Origin: Bacteroides sp.
GTDB taxonomy: Bacteria > Bacteroidota > Bacteroidia > Bacteroidales > SM23-62
Reading direction: 5' to 3'
DNA length: 15,857 nucleotides
NCBI GenBank assembly: GCA_030589965.1
Contig: JAUUZM010000027.1
Coordinates: 1-15,857, forward strand
In this document: positions 5,884 to 13,585 of the stretch, piece by piece
Position numbering within the stretch: the stretch's first letter is position 1
Layout of the letters: each line of letters begins with the position of its first letter
The notes under the pieces: generated by a model
What the model saw: the letters and a program-made list of their open reading frames with translations, nothing else
The model's database searches: none
Told to the model about the DNA's origin: nothing
Made by a program: the position numbers and the translations under genes

Positions 5884-8721
5884 TTATGAATTGGATTTTG
5901 AATCGTGTTGAAGAATTATATTTCGAAGACTTTCCTCACTGGCTGGTTTGATCAGATAATCATCAAATCCCGCATCTATAGCACTCTGCCGGGTTTCCTG
6001 ATCTTCAACGGCAGTTAAGGCGATAATTGGTATGGTTGTCCCGCCTTTGCGTATTTCAACTACCGCCTGGATCCCATCCATCTCTGGCATAAGTAGGTCC
6101 ATAAAGATGATGTCATAATCCTTTTTTCCCACCATTTCAACTGCTTCCTTACCGTTTTTTGCCTGGTCGATTTCACAACCAAGCCTTTTAAAGAGACCCT
6201 GAATAACTTTACGGTTAAAGACATTATCCTCTGCCAGCAAAACCTCCAGGCCCCCCTTTATCTTAATCGGTGCAGGCACTTTTTTCAGGGTTTCCTGATT
6301 TGCTTCAGGAAAATGATTTTTCAGGATTTCTGCGAATCGATATGATTCATAAGGTTCTTCAATATAATATTCAATGCCGGTATTCCTGCTAAGGGAAAAA
6401 TTATCCTGTTTATGATCAGAACTCAGGAGAATCAGTATTAGGTTGTCTCCTATATTCTTTCTTTTTAATTCTTCTGCAAGTAAAAATCCATCTTCATTGG
6501 AAGAGTTTATCAGGATAATTATTTGCAGATCAGCTTCCTTTTCCCTTACAAGCTCGAAGAGAGAATTGAGGTTTTCTCTTCTGTATATAAGATGTTTGGG
6601 GTTCAGTCCCATGTCGAGAAGCTGAGCAAACCTTTCATCATCTGTGTCTTTTTTCTGGGAGAGTACAAGACAACCAATCTCCCCAATGTCACTAACATTT
6701 TTAAAAATCAGACTTTCTCTTATGCCGGATCCTGAGAATACCTCCATGGTAAACGTGCATTTTATGCCCGGCTGATCCGGATTTGTAGAGATAGAAGAGG
6801 GTGAAGACAAGCAAAGCTGGCCCTTCATTAATTCGATATGTTGTTTGGCAACCGATAATCTGAGTTTATATTCATCTGTTTCCGTAGTTGGCTCCACGGC
6901 CCATAGATCAAGGTCATTCATGATTTCTCCGATTTTATCTTTCGAAATCCCACGGCCTGTATCTTCCACATGAAATTGCAATTTTAGTACACCCTCATGC
7001 TGTTCAATTATCTCAGAACTGATCAGAATTCTTCCTTCCTCAGTAATTCCCAGAGCATTCTTTACCAGATTGTAGATCACCTGCCTGAATCTGAACGGAT
7101 CCCCAACCAGATCATCAGGAACATCATTTCGTATTTTGGTAATAATACTGATGTTGGAATTATTCCCACGAAAATGATCCAGCGCAAGATCAATTTCACT
7201 TCTAAGACTGAATGGAATCTCTTCAGTAACTGCATTGCTTGCTGTCTGACCCGCAAAATCCATAGTTGCCTTAATCAGGTTGGAGAGCAAGGAAAATGAT
7301 TTATGCAAATCTTCTACTGCGGCTGGAATCTCTTTTGCTGCTTTATTATTGCTCAATAAGGTGATCGTTTCGCGCAGGTTATTGAGCGGGTAAGATATTT
7401 CCTGTTCCATACTTTCCAGCAATTCTGTCCTGCTGAGATGGGCAATTTTATGTAGATTCCAGGAATTTTCTATTAAACTGACATCGATAAGCATGACGAT
7501 CCTGGTCTTGTCTTCACCCGATGCCTCCTCCCATTCGGTTTTATAAATTTGCTTTAGGCTCGCTTCTTTGCGGATTATCAATAATGAACCTTCTCCAAGG
7601 GTTCTGTTGTAAATAGAATCATCCAGAGATACTGTAGCCTTATCGAAGCCGAGTTTATCGTACGTAAGATTTTGTCCTGCCTCTGAAATATCCAGGATTT
7701 GCATGGCAGCGTTGTTGATAAGGCTGATTTTACCGCGAGGCTGTATAAAAATCAATCCCACCGGCAAAACGTCAATTGTTTTTTTAAGGGAATCCTTATA
7801 AAATTTATCGCTGTCTTCTTGATGGGATCTGGACTTTATTACCCTGAAATGGATGTAGAGCAGAAGAAAAATAAGGATCAGACTTAATACTGAGATAGAT
7901 GTGATTTTTATGACAATTGACTGCAAAAACAGATCTGTTTTCATTGAAAAAATTATTCCCAGGTCCCGTTTTACAAGGCGGATAGGATAATAAACAGAAA
8001 CTACACGAGTGGGGATACTGTCAATGTTTATTGTGTGGACGAAGGCACCTTCTTCTTCTTCCAGGATATTGGATGAAATACGGGACATGTCAGCCTCAGG
8101 TATCTGGATGTGTTCTTCGGATGTAGCGATAATCTCACCCTCTGCCGTAACAAGGGTTTGCCAGAGGGTTTGCTCCAGGGCGTATCTTTCGAATATTGCC
8201 TGAACAAAACGTTCAAAATTCAGGTTGATTAAAATATTTGACTGTACCTTACCTTCATTATCAAATCCAGGAATAGCTAATACAAATTCCCCATTGTCTT
8301 TAATTAGCTCATCCCGTTCATTCAGGGTTATTTGCCTCTGTGATTCGTAATAATCTGAAACGAAATTATCCTTATAATCAAGAATCAGACTGTATACATT
8401 TGCACTATTGTCGTATACAGTGATTTTATTGATTAGATCAGCATAACCTGTATACAACTGCTGTAGATGAACAGACCCCTGTTGCTTAATTTTCTCATCT
8501 GTAAACAGCCTGGTAAAATCATTCTGGTACGGAATGGAGTTGAGTTCATTTTCGAACAAAAATCCTTCCTGTTCAATCATTCTTCCGCAAACCTGTGTTT
8601 GCTGGCTGATAAGTTCTGTCTGAAATTCCAGTTGTTGATTGAAGATAGTGATATAGAATACCGTGTTGATCCCAACAAAAACCAAAACGCTGATCAATAT
8701 GAGAAAGGAAGTCCTGTTCAT
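5884..8721 (-). CDS. Hybrid histidine kinase with degenerate kinase core and intact C-terminal receiver
   Basis: A 945-residue membrane signalling protein. TM1 is about residues 6-27, an extracytoplasmic sensor of about 240 residues (possibly Cache-like) follows, TM2 is about 268-294, a PAS-like segment about 315-415, a DHp-like helix pair about 422-495, an HATPase-like domain about 505-662, a first receiver-like domain about 680-805 and a second receiver about 824-940. The H-box reads MEQEISYPLNNL with Gln440 (codon 7402-7404) where the phosphoacceptor His belongs. The N-box Asn555 and the G1 motif DTGRG (from Asp587) remain, but the G2 glycine motif is replaced by DEYKLRL (616-622). In the first receiver the phospho-Asp site is Asn739 and the conserved Lys is Glu789. 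The second receiver has Glu831, Asp832, Asp875 (DLLMPEMDG), Thr903 and Lys925, all canonical. It lies 45 bp after rsgA and 15 bp before mnmH. Autokinase activity is doubtful. Confidence 0.92.
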   Translation of the reverse strand: MNRTSFLILISVLVFVGINTVFYITIFNQQLEFQTELISQQTQVCGRMIEQEGFLFENELNSIPYQNDFTRLFTDEKIKQQGSVHLQQLYTGYADLINKITVYDNSANVYSLILDYKDNFVSDYYESQRQITLNERDELIKDNGEFVLAIPGFDNEGKVQSNILINLNFERFVQAIFERYALEQTLWQTLVTAEGEIIATSEEHIQIPEADMSRISSNILEEEEGAFVHTINIDSIPTRVVSVYYPIRLVKRDLGIIFSMKTDLFLQSIVIKITSISVLSLILIFLLLYIHFRVIKSRSHQEDSDKFYKDSLKKTIDVLPVGLIFIQPRGKISLINNAAMQILDISEAGQNLTYDKLGFDKATVSLDDSIYNRTLGEGSLLIIRKEASLKQIYKTEWEEASGEDKTRIVMLIDVSLIENSWNLHKIAHLSRTELLESMEQEISYPLNNLRETITLLSNNKAAKEIPAAVEDLHKSFSLLSNLIKATMDFAGQTASNAVTEEIPFSLRSEIDLALDHFRGNNSNISIITKIRNDVPDDLVGDPFRFRQVIYNLVKNALGITEEGRILISSEIIEQHEGVLKLQFHVEDTGRGISKDKIGEIMNDLDLWAVEPTTETDEYKLRLSVAKQHIELMKGQLCLSSPSSISTNPDQPGIKCTFTMEVFSGSGIRESLIFKNVSDIGEIGCLVLSQKKDTDDERFAQLLDMGLNPKHLIYRRENLNSLFELVREKEADLQIIILINSSNEDGFLLAEELKRKNIGDNLILILLSSDHKQDNFSLSRNTGIEYYIEEPYESYRFAEILKNHFPEANQETLKKVPAPIKIKGGLEVLLAEDNVFNRKVIQGLFKRLGCEIDQAKNGKEAVEMVGKKDYDIIFMDLLMPEMDGIQAVVEIRKGGTTIPIIALTAVEDQETRQSAIDAGFDDYLIKPASEESLRNIILQHDSKSNS

Positions 8722-8766
8722 TCAGCTGAAAATTACCATAAACATTATTATTAACCAAATCAGGAA

Positions 8767-9702
8767 TTACCTGTATTTACTGGTGTTTTTTTGTTCAGAG
8801 AGAAGGTTGAGGTAGCTGTTATACCTGGAGTGGCTGATCTCTCCTGACTCAATTGCCTGGATGACAGAACACTCCGGCTCATTCACGTGAATGCAATTAT
8901 GAAATTTGCAATCTGTGGAAAATTTGAATATTTCCGGGAAGTAATGGAAAAGGGGCTCATCTTCCATGTCTGTTATTCCAAATCCACGGATACCGGGCGT
9001 GTCAATGAGGTATCCACCGAGGCTGAGCTCAAACATTTCTGCGAAAGTGGTTGTGTGTTTCCCTGATTTATGATAGGCCGATATTTCTCCTGTTTTGAGT
9101 TTCAGTCCGGGTTCAATTTGGTTGATTAGACTTGATTTTCCCACCCCCGAATTCCCGGCCAGTAAGGTTACTTTGCCTTGCAACTCTTTTTTTATGCGAT
9201 CAATATTAATGTTTTTTTCAACTGAACATTCAATACAGGGATATGCAATTTTTTCATAAATTTCCTTCCATGCATCAACTTTCTCTTTCTCTTTTGGGCC
9301 ATACAGATCAATCTTGTTTATCAATAAGGTAGCCGGGATATTATATGCCTCGGCAGACACCAGATAGCGGTCAATAAATTCTGGATATGTAACCGGACTT
9401 TTCACTGTGACCATAAGCATTAAACGGTCGATATTGGCTGCGATGATCTGGTGAGCCTTGGATAGATTCGTTGATTTGCGTAAAATATAATTTTTCCTTG
9501 ATCCGACCCCCTTGATCCGACCCAGTTTTTCTCCCTTTTCAAGGGTAAAATCCACCCAATCCCCGACAACAACAGGGTTCGTGCTGCGGAGTTCTTCCAG
9601 GCGGTATTTGCCGACCAGCTTGCATTCAATGGAACGCGAATCCGGACTTCGGACCGTATACGTACTTCCTGCTGATTTTATGACGAGGCCTTTTCCTTCC
9701 AT
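8767..9702 (-). CDS. rsgA: Ribosome small-subunit-dependent GTPase A
   Basis: RsgA is a circularly permuted GTPase that acts in late maturation of the 30S ribosomal subunit. The 311-residue protein shows the diagnostic order. An N-terminal OB-like region comes first (residues 1-75), then the G4 motif NKID (129-132), G1 GNSGVGKS (183-190), G2 region GKHTTT (214-219) and G3 DTPG (234-237). A C-terminal zinc-binding motif follows, with Cys265, Cys270, His272 and Cys278. The length is normal for the family. Its ATG faces the exonuclease III gene across a 62-bp divergent gap that holds a -7-like box close to this start. Downstream it is followed after 45 bp by the hybrid kinase gene. No odd residues are seen. 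Confidence 0.97.
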   Translation of the reverse strand: MEGKGLVIKSAGSTYTVRSPDSRSIECKLVGKYRLEELRSTNPVVVGDWVDFTLEKGEKLGRIKGVGSRKNYILRKSTNLSKAHQIIAANIDRLMLMVTVKSPVTYPEFIDRYLVSAEAYNIPATLLINKIDLYGPKEKEKVDAWKEIYEKIAYPCIECSVEKNINIDRIKKELQGKVTLLAGNSGVGKSSLINQIEPGLKLKTGEISAYHKSGKHTTTFAEMFELSLGGYLIDTPGIRGFGITDMEDEPLFHYFPEIFKFSTDCKFHNCIHVNEPECSVIQAIESGEISHSRYNSYLNLLSEQKNTSKYR

Positions 9703-9714
9703 GACTCAGAAACA

Positions 9715-9722
9715 CAAAAGTA
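9715..9722 (-). promoter_or_regulatory. Possible -7 box for rsgA
   Basis: The minus strand reads TACTTTTG, matching TAnnTTTG, 12 bp upstream of the rsgA ATG. It would give a very short leader, and no TTTG -33 element is found at the normal distance, so support is limited. Confidence 0.3.
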
Positions 9723-9733
9723 AATAATCTCTC

Positions 9734-9741
9734 TATCTTTG
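9734..9741 (+). promoter_or_regulatory. Probable -7 box for the exonuclease III gene
   Basis: TATCTTTG matches the Bacteroidota -7 consensus TAnnTTTG, 23 bp upstream of the ATG at 9765, inside the divergent gap. The same octamer occurs at 4799-4806 on the other strand. A clear -33 TTTG is not visible. Confidence 0.42.
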
Positions 9742-9764
9742 GCTTAATCACAATCATCTTTTAA

Positions 9765-10532
9765 ATGAAAAGAGTAATATCCTATAATTTAAATGGCATT
9801 CGCTCTGCTATAAACAAGGGCATGTATGAATGGTTCAACGAAATCAAGGCAGATGTATTATGCATACAGGAAACAAAGGCCCAGCCAGACCAGGTGGATC
9901 TTGGAGAATTTCATAAAATTGGATACCGGGATTACTGGCATTCGGCTGAAAAGAAAGGATATTCGGGAGTGTTAATCCTTACCCGACAGGAACCGGTGCA
10001 TGTTGAAATTGGGATGGGTCACCAGGGGTATGATTCGGAAGGCAGGGTTATTCGAGCGGACTTTGGAGATTTTTCGGTTTTGGATGTTTACATTCCATCA
10101 GGTACTACAGGGGATATACGCCAGGATATAAAAATGTCTTTTCTGGATGATTTTCTTAATTACCTTACCGAGCTAAGGAAGACAAGGCCAAAGCTTCTGG
10201 TTTGTGGTGATTTTAATATAGCCCATACCGAAATAGATATTCATAATCCAAAAGGGAATAAAAAGAGCTCCGGATTCTTACCCGAAGAAAGAGCCTGGCT
10301 TGACACCTTTCTTGCGAGTGGTTTTGTTGATTCATACCGGCACATGAATCCGGATGAGGTCAAATACAGCTGGTGGAGTTTCCGTTCAAATGCAAGAGAT
10401 AAAAATCTTGGATGGAGACTTGATTATCTCATGCTGACAGACCTTCTCGCTGAATCTTTAAGTGCTGCAGGAATCATGAATGAAGCCAGGCATTCGGATC
10501 ATTGTCCGGTCTGGGTTGACCTGGAAATCTGA
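9765..10532 (+). CDS. xth: Exodeoxyribonuclease III (AP endonuclease)
   Basis: Exonuclease III cleaves DNA at abasic sites and removes 3' blocking groups in base excision repair. The 255-residue protein carries the full EEP-fold motif set: SYNLNGIRSA (residues 6-15), CIQETKA with metal-binding Glu36, Tyr109 in the VYIPSG motif, GDFNIAH with Asp149 and Asn151, WRLDY with Asp220, and the final SDHCPV with catalytic Asp245/His246. The length is typical. The start ATG is supported by the immediate MKRVISYNLNG opening and by a -7-like box 23 bp upstream. It stands alone on its strand, divergent from rsgA and convergent with the aldehyde dehydrogenase gene 49 bp away. I see no convincing terminator in that gap. 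Confidence 0.96.
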   Translation: MKRVISYNLNGIRSAINKGMYEWFNEIKADVLCIQETKAQPDQVDLGEFHKIGYRDYWHSAEKKGYSGVLILTRQEPVHVEIGMGHQGYDSEGRVIRADFGDFSVLDVYIPSGTTGDIRQDIKMSFLDDFLNYLTELRKTRPKLLVCGDFNIAHTEIDIHNPKGNKKSSGFLPEERAWLDTFLASGFVDSYRHMNPDEVKYSWWSFRSNARDKNLGWRLDYLMLTDLLAESLSAAGIMNEARHSDHCPVWVDLEI

Positions 10533-10581
10533 CGGCCTCCAAGAGCCGGACAACAAGACAGCAACACAGTGAATTTTAAAA

Positions 10582-11958
10582 CTATCGAATAAGGGTTTTA
10601 AGAAGTTTCATTTTTTTCGCATACGGGGGATACCTGACTGGAATATCAATCCAGGTAGCCTTGTCAAGGAAGGACCTCTTATATGAAAAAGTCTGGAAGC
10701 TGTACTTTCCATGGTACCTTCCCATTCCGCTTTTTCCCACACCGCCAAAAGGAAGGTAAGTGTTTACAAAATGAACGACAGTTTCGTTTATCCCTCCCGT
10801 CCCGGACTGGGTGCTTTGAATTATTTTTTTCTGAATTTTTGTTGACCGGGTGAAAATGTATAAAGCCAGGGGCCTTGGCTTGTTTCTCACAATTTCCAGT
10901 GCCTCATCAAGGTTATCATATTCCACAATGGGTAAAATGGGTCCAAAAATTTCTTCCTGCATCAGCACATCATCCATATCCTCGATTTTCACAACTGTTG
11001 GAGAAATGTACTTTTCATCCGGATCGCAATCTCCCCCTATCAGGATTGTTTTCCCTTTCAGCCAGGAGCTGAGATTTTCGGCAGTTTCCTTATTGATAAT
11101 CCTGGCATAATCAGGATTTGCCTTTATATCATCACCATATTTTTTCTGCAGATATTTTTTCATTTCCTGAACCAGGGCTCCACTTAAATTCTTATGCACA
11201 AGCACATAATCCGGAGCTACGCAGGACTGTCCGGCGTTTAGCAGTTTACCCCACATGATTCTTTTTGCAGCAAGGGAGGGAGAGGAATCTGGTTCAACAA
11301 TTACAGGGGACTTTCCACCAAGTTCAAGGGAAACGGGGGTGAGATGCCTGGAGGCAGACTCCATAACTTTTTTACCAACGTTTGTGCTGCCCGTGAAAAA
11401 GATATAATCAAATTGTTGTTCCAGTACTAATTGGTTTACTTCCCGCCCGCCTTCGATTAAGGATATATGTCCGGCATCAAAGTTTTCTGAAATCAGTTTT
11501 TGCATCAGGCCTGTTGTATTAACTGCATGCCTTGATGGTTTTGCAAGCACGCAATTACCTGCTGCAATGGCCCCGATCAGAGGCATGAACAGTAGCTGCA
11601 GTGGATAGTTCCAGGGTGAAATGATCAGGACCCTACCGTATGGCTGGTTCAGGTAATAACTCCTGGCAAACCAGTGAGCCATGGGAGTATATACCCTTTT
11701 GGGGCGTGACCAGCGTTTTAGGTTCCGTATCATCATGCCGATTTCCTGTATGGCAAGACCGTGTTCACTTCCCCAGGACTCAAATGGATGTTTTCCGAGA
11801 TCCTGTCTCAACGCATTATTGATTTCCTCATCGTATTCCTTCAAAAGCTTCCTGAGTTTGCTTAAGGCCTCTATCCTGAACTCAATATTAAGAGTGGTAC
11901 CACTCCGGAAGAATTTTTCCTGTTTGACAATAATGTTTTGTAATTCAGATTTATCCAT
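10582..11958 (-). CDS. Aldehyde dehydrogenase, ALDH3-like
   Basis: Oxidises aldehydes to carboxylic acids with NAD(P)+. The 458-residue length, shorter than the roughly 500 of ALDH1/2, and the C-terminal RYPPYAKKMKLLKTL tail resemble the ALDH3 group, which includes fatty aldehyde dehydrogenases. Catalytic features are visible: oxyanion Asn117 in SPWNYP, Glu212 in LELGGKSP, nucleophile Cys246 in NAGQSCVAPD, EIFGP (336-340) and the PFGGVGKSGMGRYHG loop (403-417). The usual KPSE cofactor motif reads KPSR, with Arg143 in place of the glutamate that often favours NAD+; this hints at NADP+ use, as an inference only. No signal peptide is present, so it is cytoplasmic. It starts 16 bp after the stop of the SGNH lipoprotein gene and is the last gene of the three-gene unit. 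Confidence 0.94.
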   Translation of the reverse strand: MDKSELQNIIVKQEKFFRSGTTLNIEFRIEALSKLRKLLKEYDEEINNALRQDLGKHPFESWGSEHGLAIQEIGMMIRNLKRWSRPKRVYTPMAHWFARSYYLNQPYGRVLIISPWNYPLQLLFMPLIGAIAAGNCVLAKPSRHAVNTTGLMQKLISENFDAGHISLIEGGREVNQLVLEQQFDYIFFTGSTNVGKKVMESASRHLTPVSLELGGKSPVIVEPDSSPSLAAKRIMWGKLLNAGQSCVAPDYVLVHKNLSGALVQEMKKYLQKKYGDDIKANPDYARIINKETAENLSSWLKGKTILIGGDCDPDEKYISPTVVKIEDMDDVLMQEEIFGPILPIVEYDNLDEALEIVRNKPRPLALYIFTRSTKIQKKIIQSTQSGTGGINETVVHFVNTYLPFGGVGKSGMGRYHGKYSFQTFSYKRSFLDKATWIDIPVRYPPYAKKMKLLKTLIR

Positions 11959-11974
11959 CTGTTATATAAAGTAT

Positions 11975-13585
11975 TTATTTATTGAAATACAATTCCATGG
12001 CAGTTGAGATCGCCTCGTATCCCCTTTCATTGAAATGCAGGCGATCTTTTAAAAATAATTCTTTTATGGGCTCCCCGGATTCATTCAGTAAGCCAGGAGA
12101 AATGTCAATGTAGTGAACATTTTCATGCTGGGAGGATAATTCGTTCAGCAAAAGGTTTGCCGATTGCATATCCTTCCAGTTCTTCATTCGGGATGGACTG
12201 GGTTTAATTGACATAAAGTATATTTCAGTCCCAGGCAAATGTGTACGGCATCGCCGGATAAATTCAATGCATTCATCTATGAAATCTGCGGGCGTGGCAC
12301 CTCTTGCGATGTCATTGTCACCTTCATAAATAATAATCTTTGAAGGATTATAGGGAAATACAATCCTGTCAGCATAGTAATTGAGGTCTTCCATGGTTGA
12401 ACCTCCGAATCCACGGTTCAAGAATTCAAATCCCGGGAGATCCCGGTTAATAGTTGTCCATTTTCGAATAGTAGAGCTACCGGTAATCAGGGTTGAACTT
12501 TTGGACGCTGGATTAAAATGGTCAATAATCTCAAAAATTCGTATTTCTTTTTCAAATCGCATGGGTTCCGGAATGCCTTCAAAAATCCTGTGAAGAACTA
12601 TGGGCTCAATTTCTAAAATAAGGCTGTCATTGCTAAAAAAGCGCAGGCCATTCTCTTCTGAAGCTAATTTTTGGTAAGGTAGTTTCCACTCCTGAATGAA
12701 CAAATCATTCTTTTCTTTTCGGATTCCAAAGTGCCTGCTAATGCTACCTGCATGGATGTTCAGCTCCCTGCCGCTGACAGGCTTATCCGAAAGAACCTTT
12801 AGCTGGAGGAATTCATTGTTCAGAATAAATGCTCTTACCTCATAAGGCATGGCAGGATATCGGGATTGAGAGAATTGGATTTTATGAAAGGCGAAAGGAT
12901 TTCTGTAGGAATCCCTTACGGGAAACCATGGCAGGCTGAAATTACTTGTATCCCCCTCGCTGTCAGAATCGTTTATGTAGATCTGAATGGCCATTTTCAT
13001 ATCATTGGATATATCCGGCATTCCAATCATTTCCAGGGGAATAAATCCTTCAAAGCTGTATGCAGATGAACTTTTAGAACACAGGAACAAATATTCCGGG
13101 GGAATGATTTTTAAGGAATCAGATATACGATGATCAAAGAATTTAACAGAAACCAGGGAGTCTTTCAGATCAAAAGAAGGGCGCATGGATATCTGTACTA
13201 TATCAAAAGAGCCCAGCTCCGGACTCACAAAAATTTCCATGCCATCCCCATTCCAGAATCTTTTTGGGTCTTCATAGATTATATCATCCTGTATTTCTGC
13301 CATAATGTACAGTCCGTTCTCATTCCAGGCCAGCCTGAATTGGGCAGACAGATCCGCAGGCGAAGGGGCATTTCCACGAATATCCGACAGCAGGCGAACC
13401 GGAGGATATGATTCGGGCCATTCTGAAGGATCCCCGTCAATAATAATATCATTCAAATAGGGAATAAATTGAAAATTATCTAAAGAGGATTCCTGGCTGT
13501 AATTGGTACTGCATCCACTTAGAGTTACCAGCAAGGAAAGAAAGACTCCCGCAATGCATCGGAATATGTAAAATTCACGGATCAT
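11975..13585 (-). CDS. Lipoprotein with CBM9-like domain and SGNH/GDSL hydrolase domain
   Basis: A 536-residue exported protein. The N-terminal signal ends in a lipobox LSGC with Cys25, so it should be lipid-anchored. Residues about 40-240 look like a family 9 carbohydrate-binding or DOMON-like domain: IIIDGDPSEWPES, then AWNENGLYIMAEIQDD and WNGDGMEIFV. A beta-rich linker follows (about 245-350). Residues about 360-536 form an SGNH hydrolase: block I ITGSSTIRKW with probable nucleophile Ser371, block II NRGFGGST with Gly395, block III EGDND with Asn424, and block V DRLHF with Asp514/His517. Such enzymes remove acyl or acetyl groups from sugars, lipids or other esters; the substrate cannot be read here. 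The start ATG overlaps the stop of the GMC oxidoreductase gene by 4 bp (ATGA), indicating translational coupling. Confidence 0.88.
   Translation of the reverse strand: MIREFYIFRCIAGVFLSLLVTLSGCSTNYSQESSLDNFQFIPYLNDIIIDGDPSEWPESYPPVRLLSDIRGNAPSPADLSAQFRLAWNENGLYIMAEIQDDIIYEDPKRFWNGDGMEIFVSPELGSFDIVQISMRPSFDLKDSLVSVKFFDHRISDSLKIIPPEYLFLCSKSSSAYSFEGFIPLEMIGMPDISNDMKMAIQIYINDSDSEGDTSNFSLPWFPVRDSYRNPFAFHKIQFSQSRYPAMPYEVRAFILNNEFLQLKVLSDKPVSGRELNIHAGSISRHFGIRKEKNDLFIQEWKLPYQKLASEENGLRFFSNDSLILEIEPIVLHRIFEGIPEPMRFEKEIRIFEIIDHFNPASKSSTLITGSSTIRKWTTINRDLPGFEFLNRGFGGSTMEDLNYYADRIVFPYNPSKIIIYEGDNDIARGATPADFIDECIEFIRRCRTHLPGTEIYFMSIKPSPSRMKNWKDMQSANLLLNELSSQHENVHYIDISPGLLNESGEPIKELFLKDRLHFNERGYEAISTAMELYFNK

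Noticed and set aside
6997..7299. Open reading frame of 100 codons on the plus strand
   Set aside because: Antisense to the HATPase region of the hybrid kinase, whose motifs are read in the other strand; no independent support.
8728..8759. TTTG-N20-TAATTTTC promoter-like pair on the minus strand before the hybrid kinase gene
   Set aside because: Spacing is good, but the -7 box has one mismatch and sits 6 bases from the ATG, which would leave essentially no leader; co-transcription with rsgA explains the gene equally well.
10533..10548. Small hairpin CGGC/GCCG in the gap between the exonuclease III and aldehyde dehydrogenase genes
   Set aside because: Only four contiguous base pairs and no adjacent T-tract on either strand, so it does not qualify as a terminator.
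11681..12007. Open reading frame of 108 codons on the plus strand
   Set aside because: Antisense to the start of the aldehyde dehydrogenase gene and the end of the SGNH gene; no promoter-like or coding features of its own.
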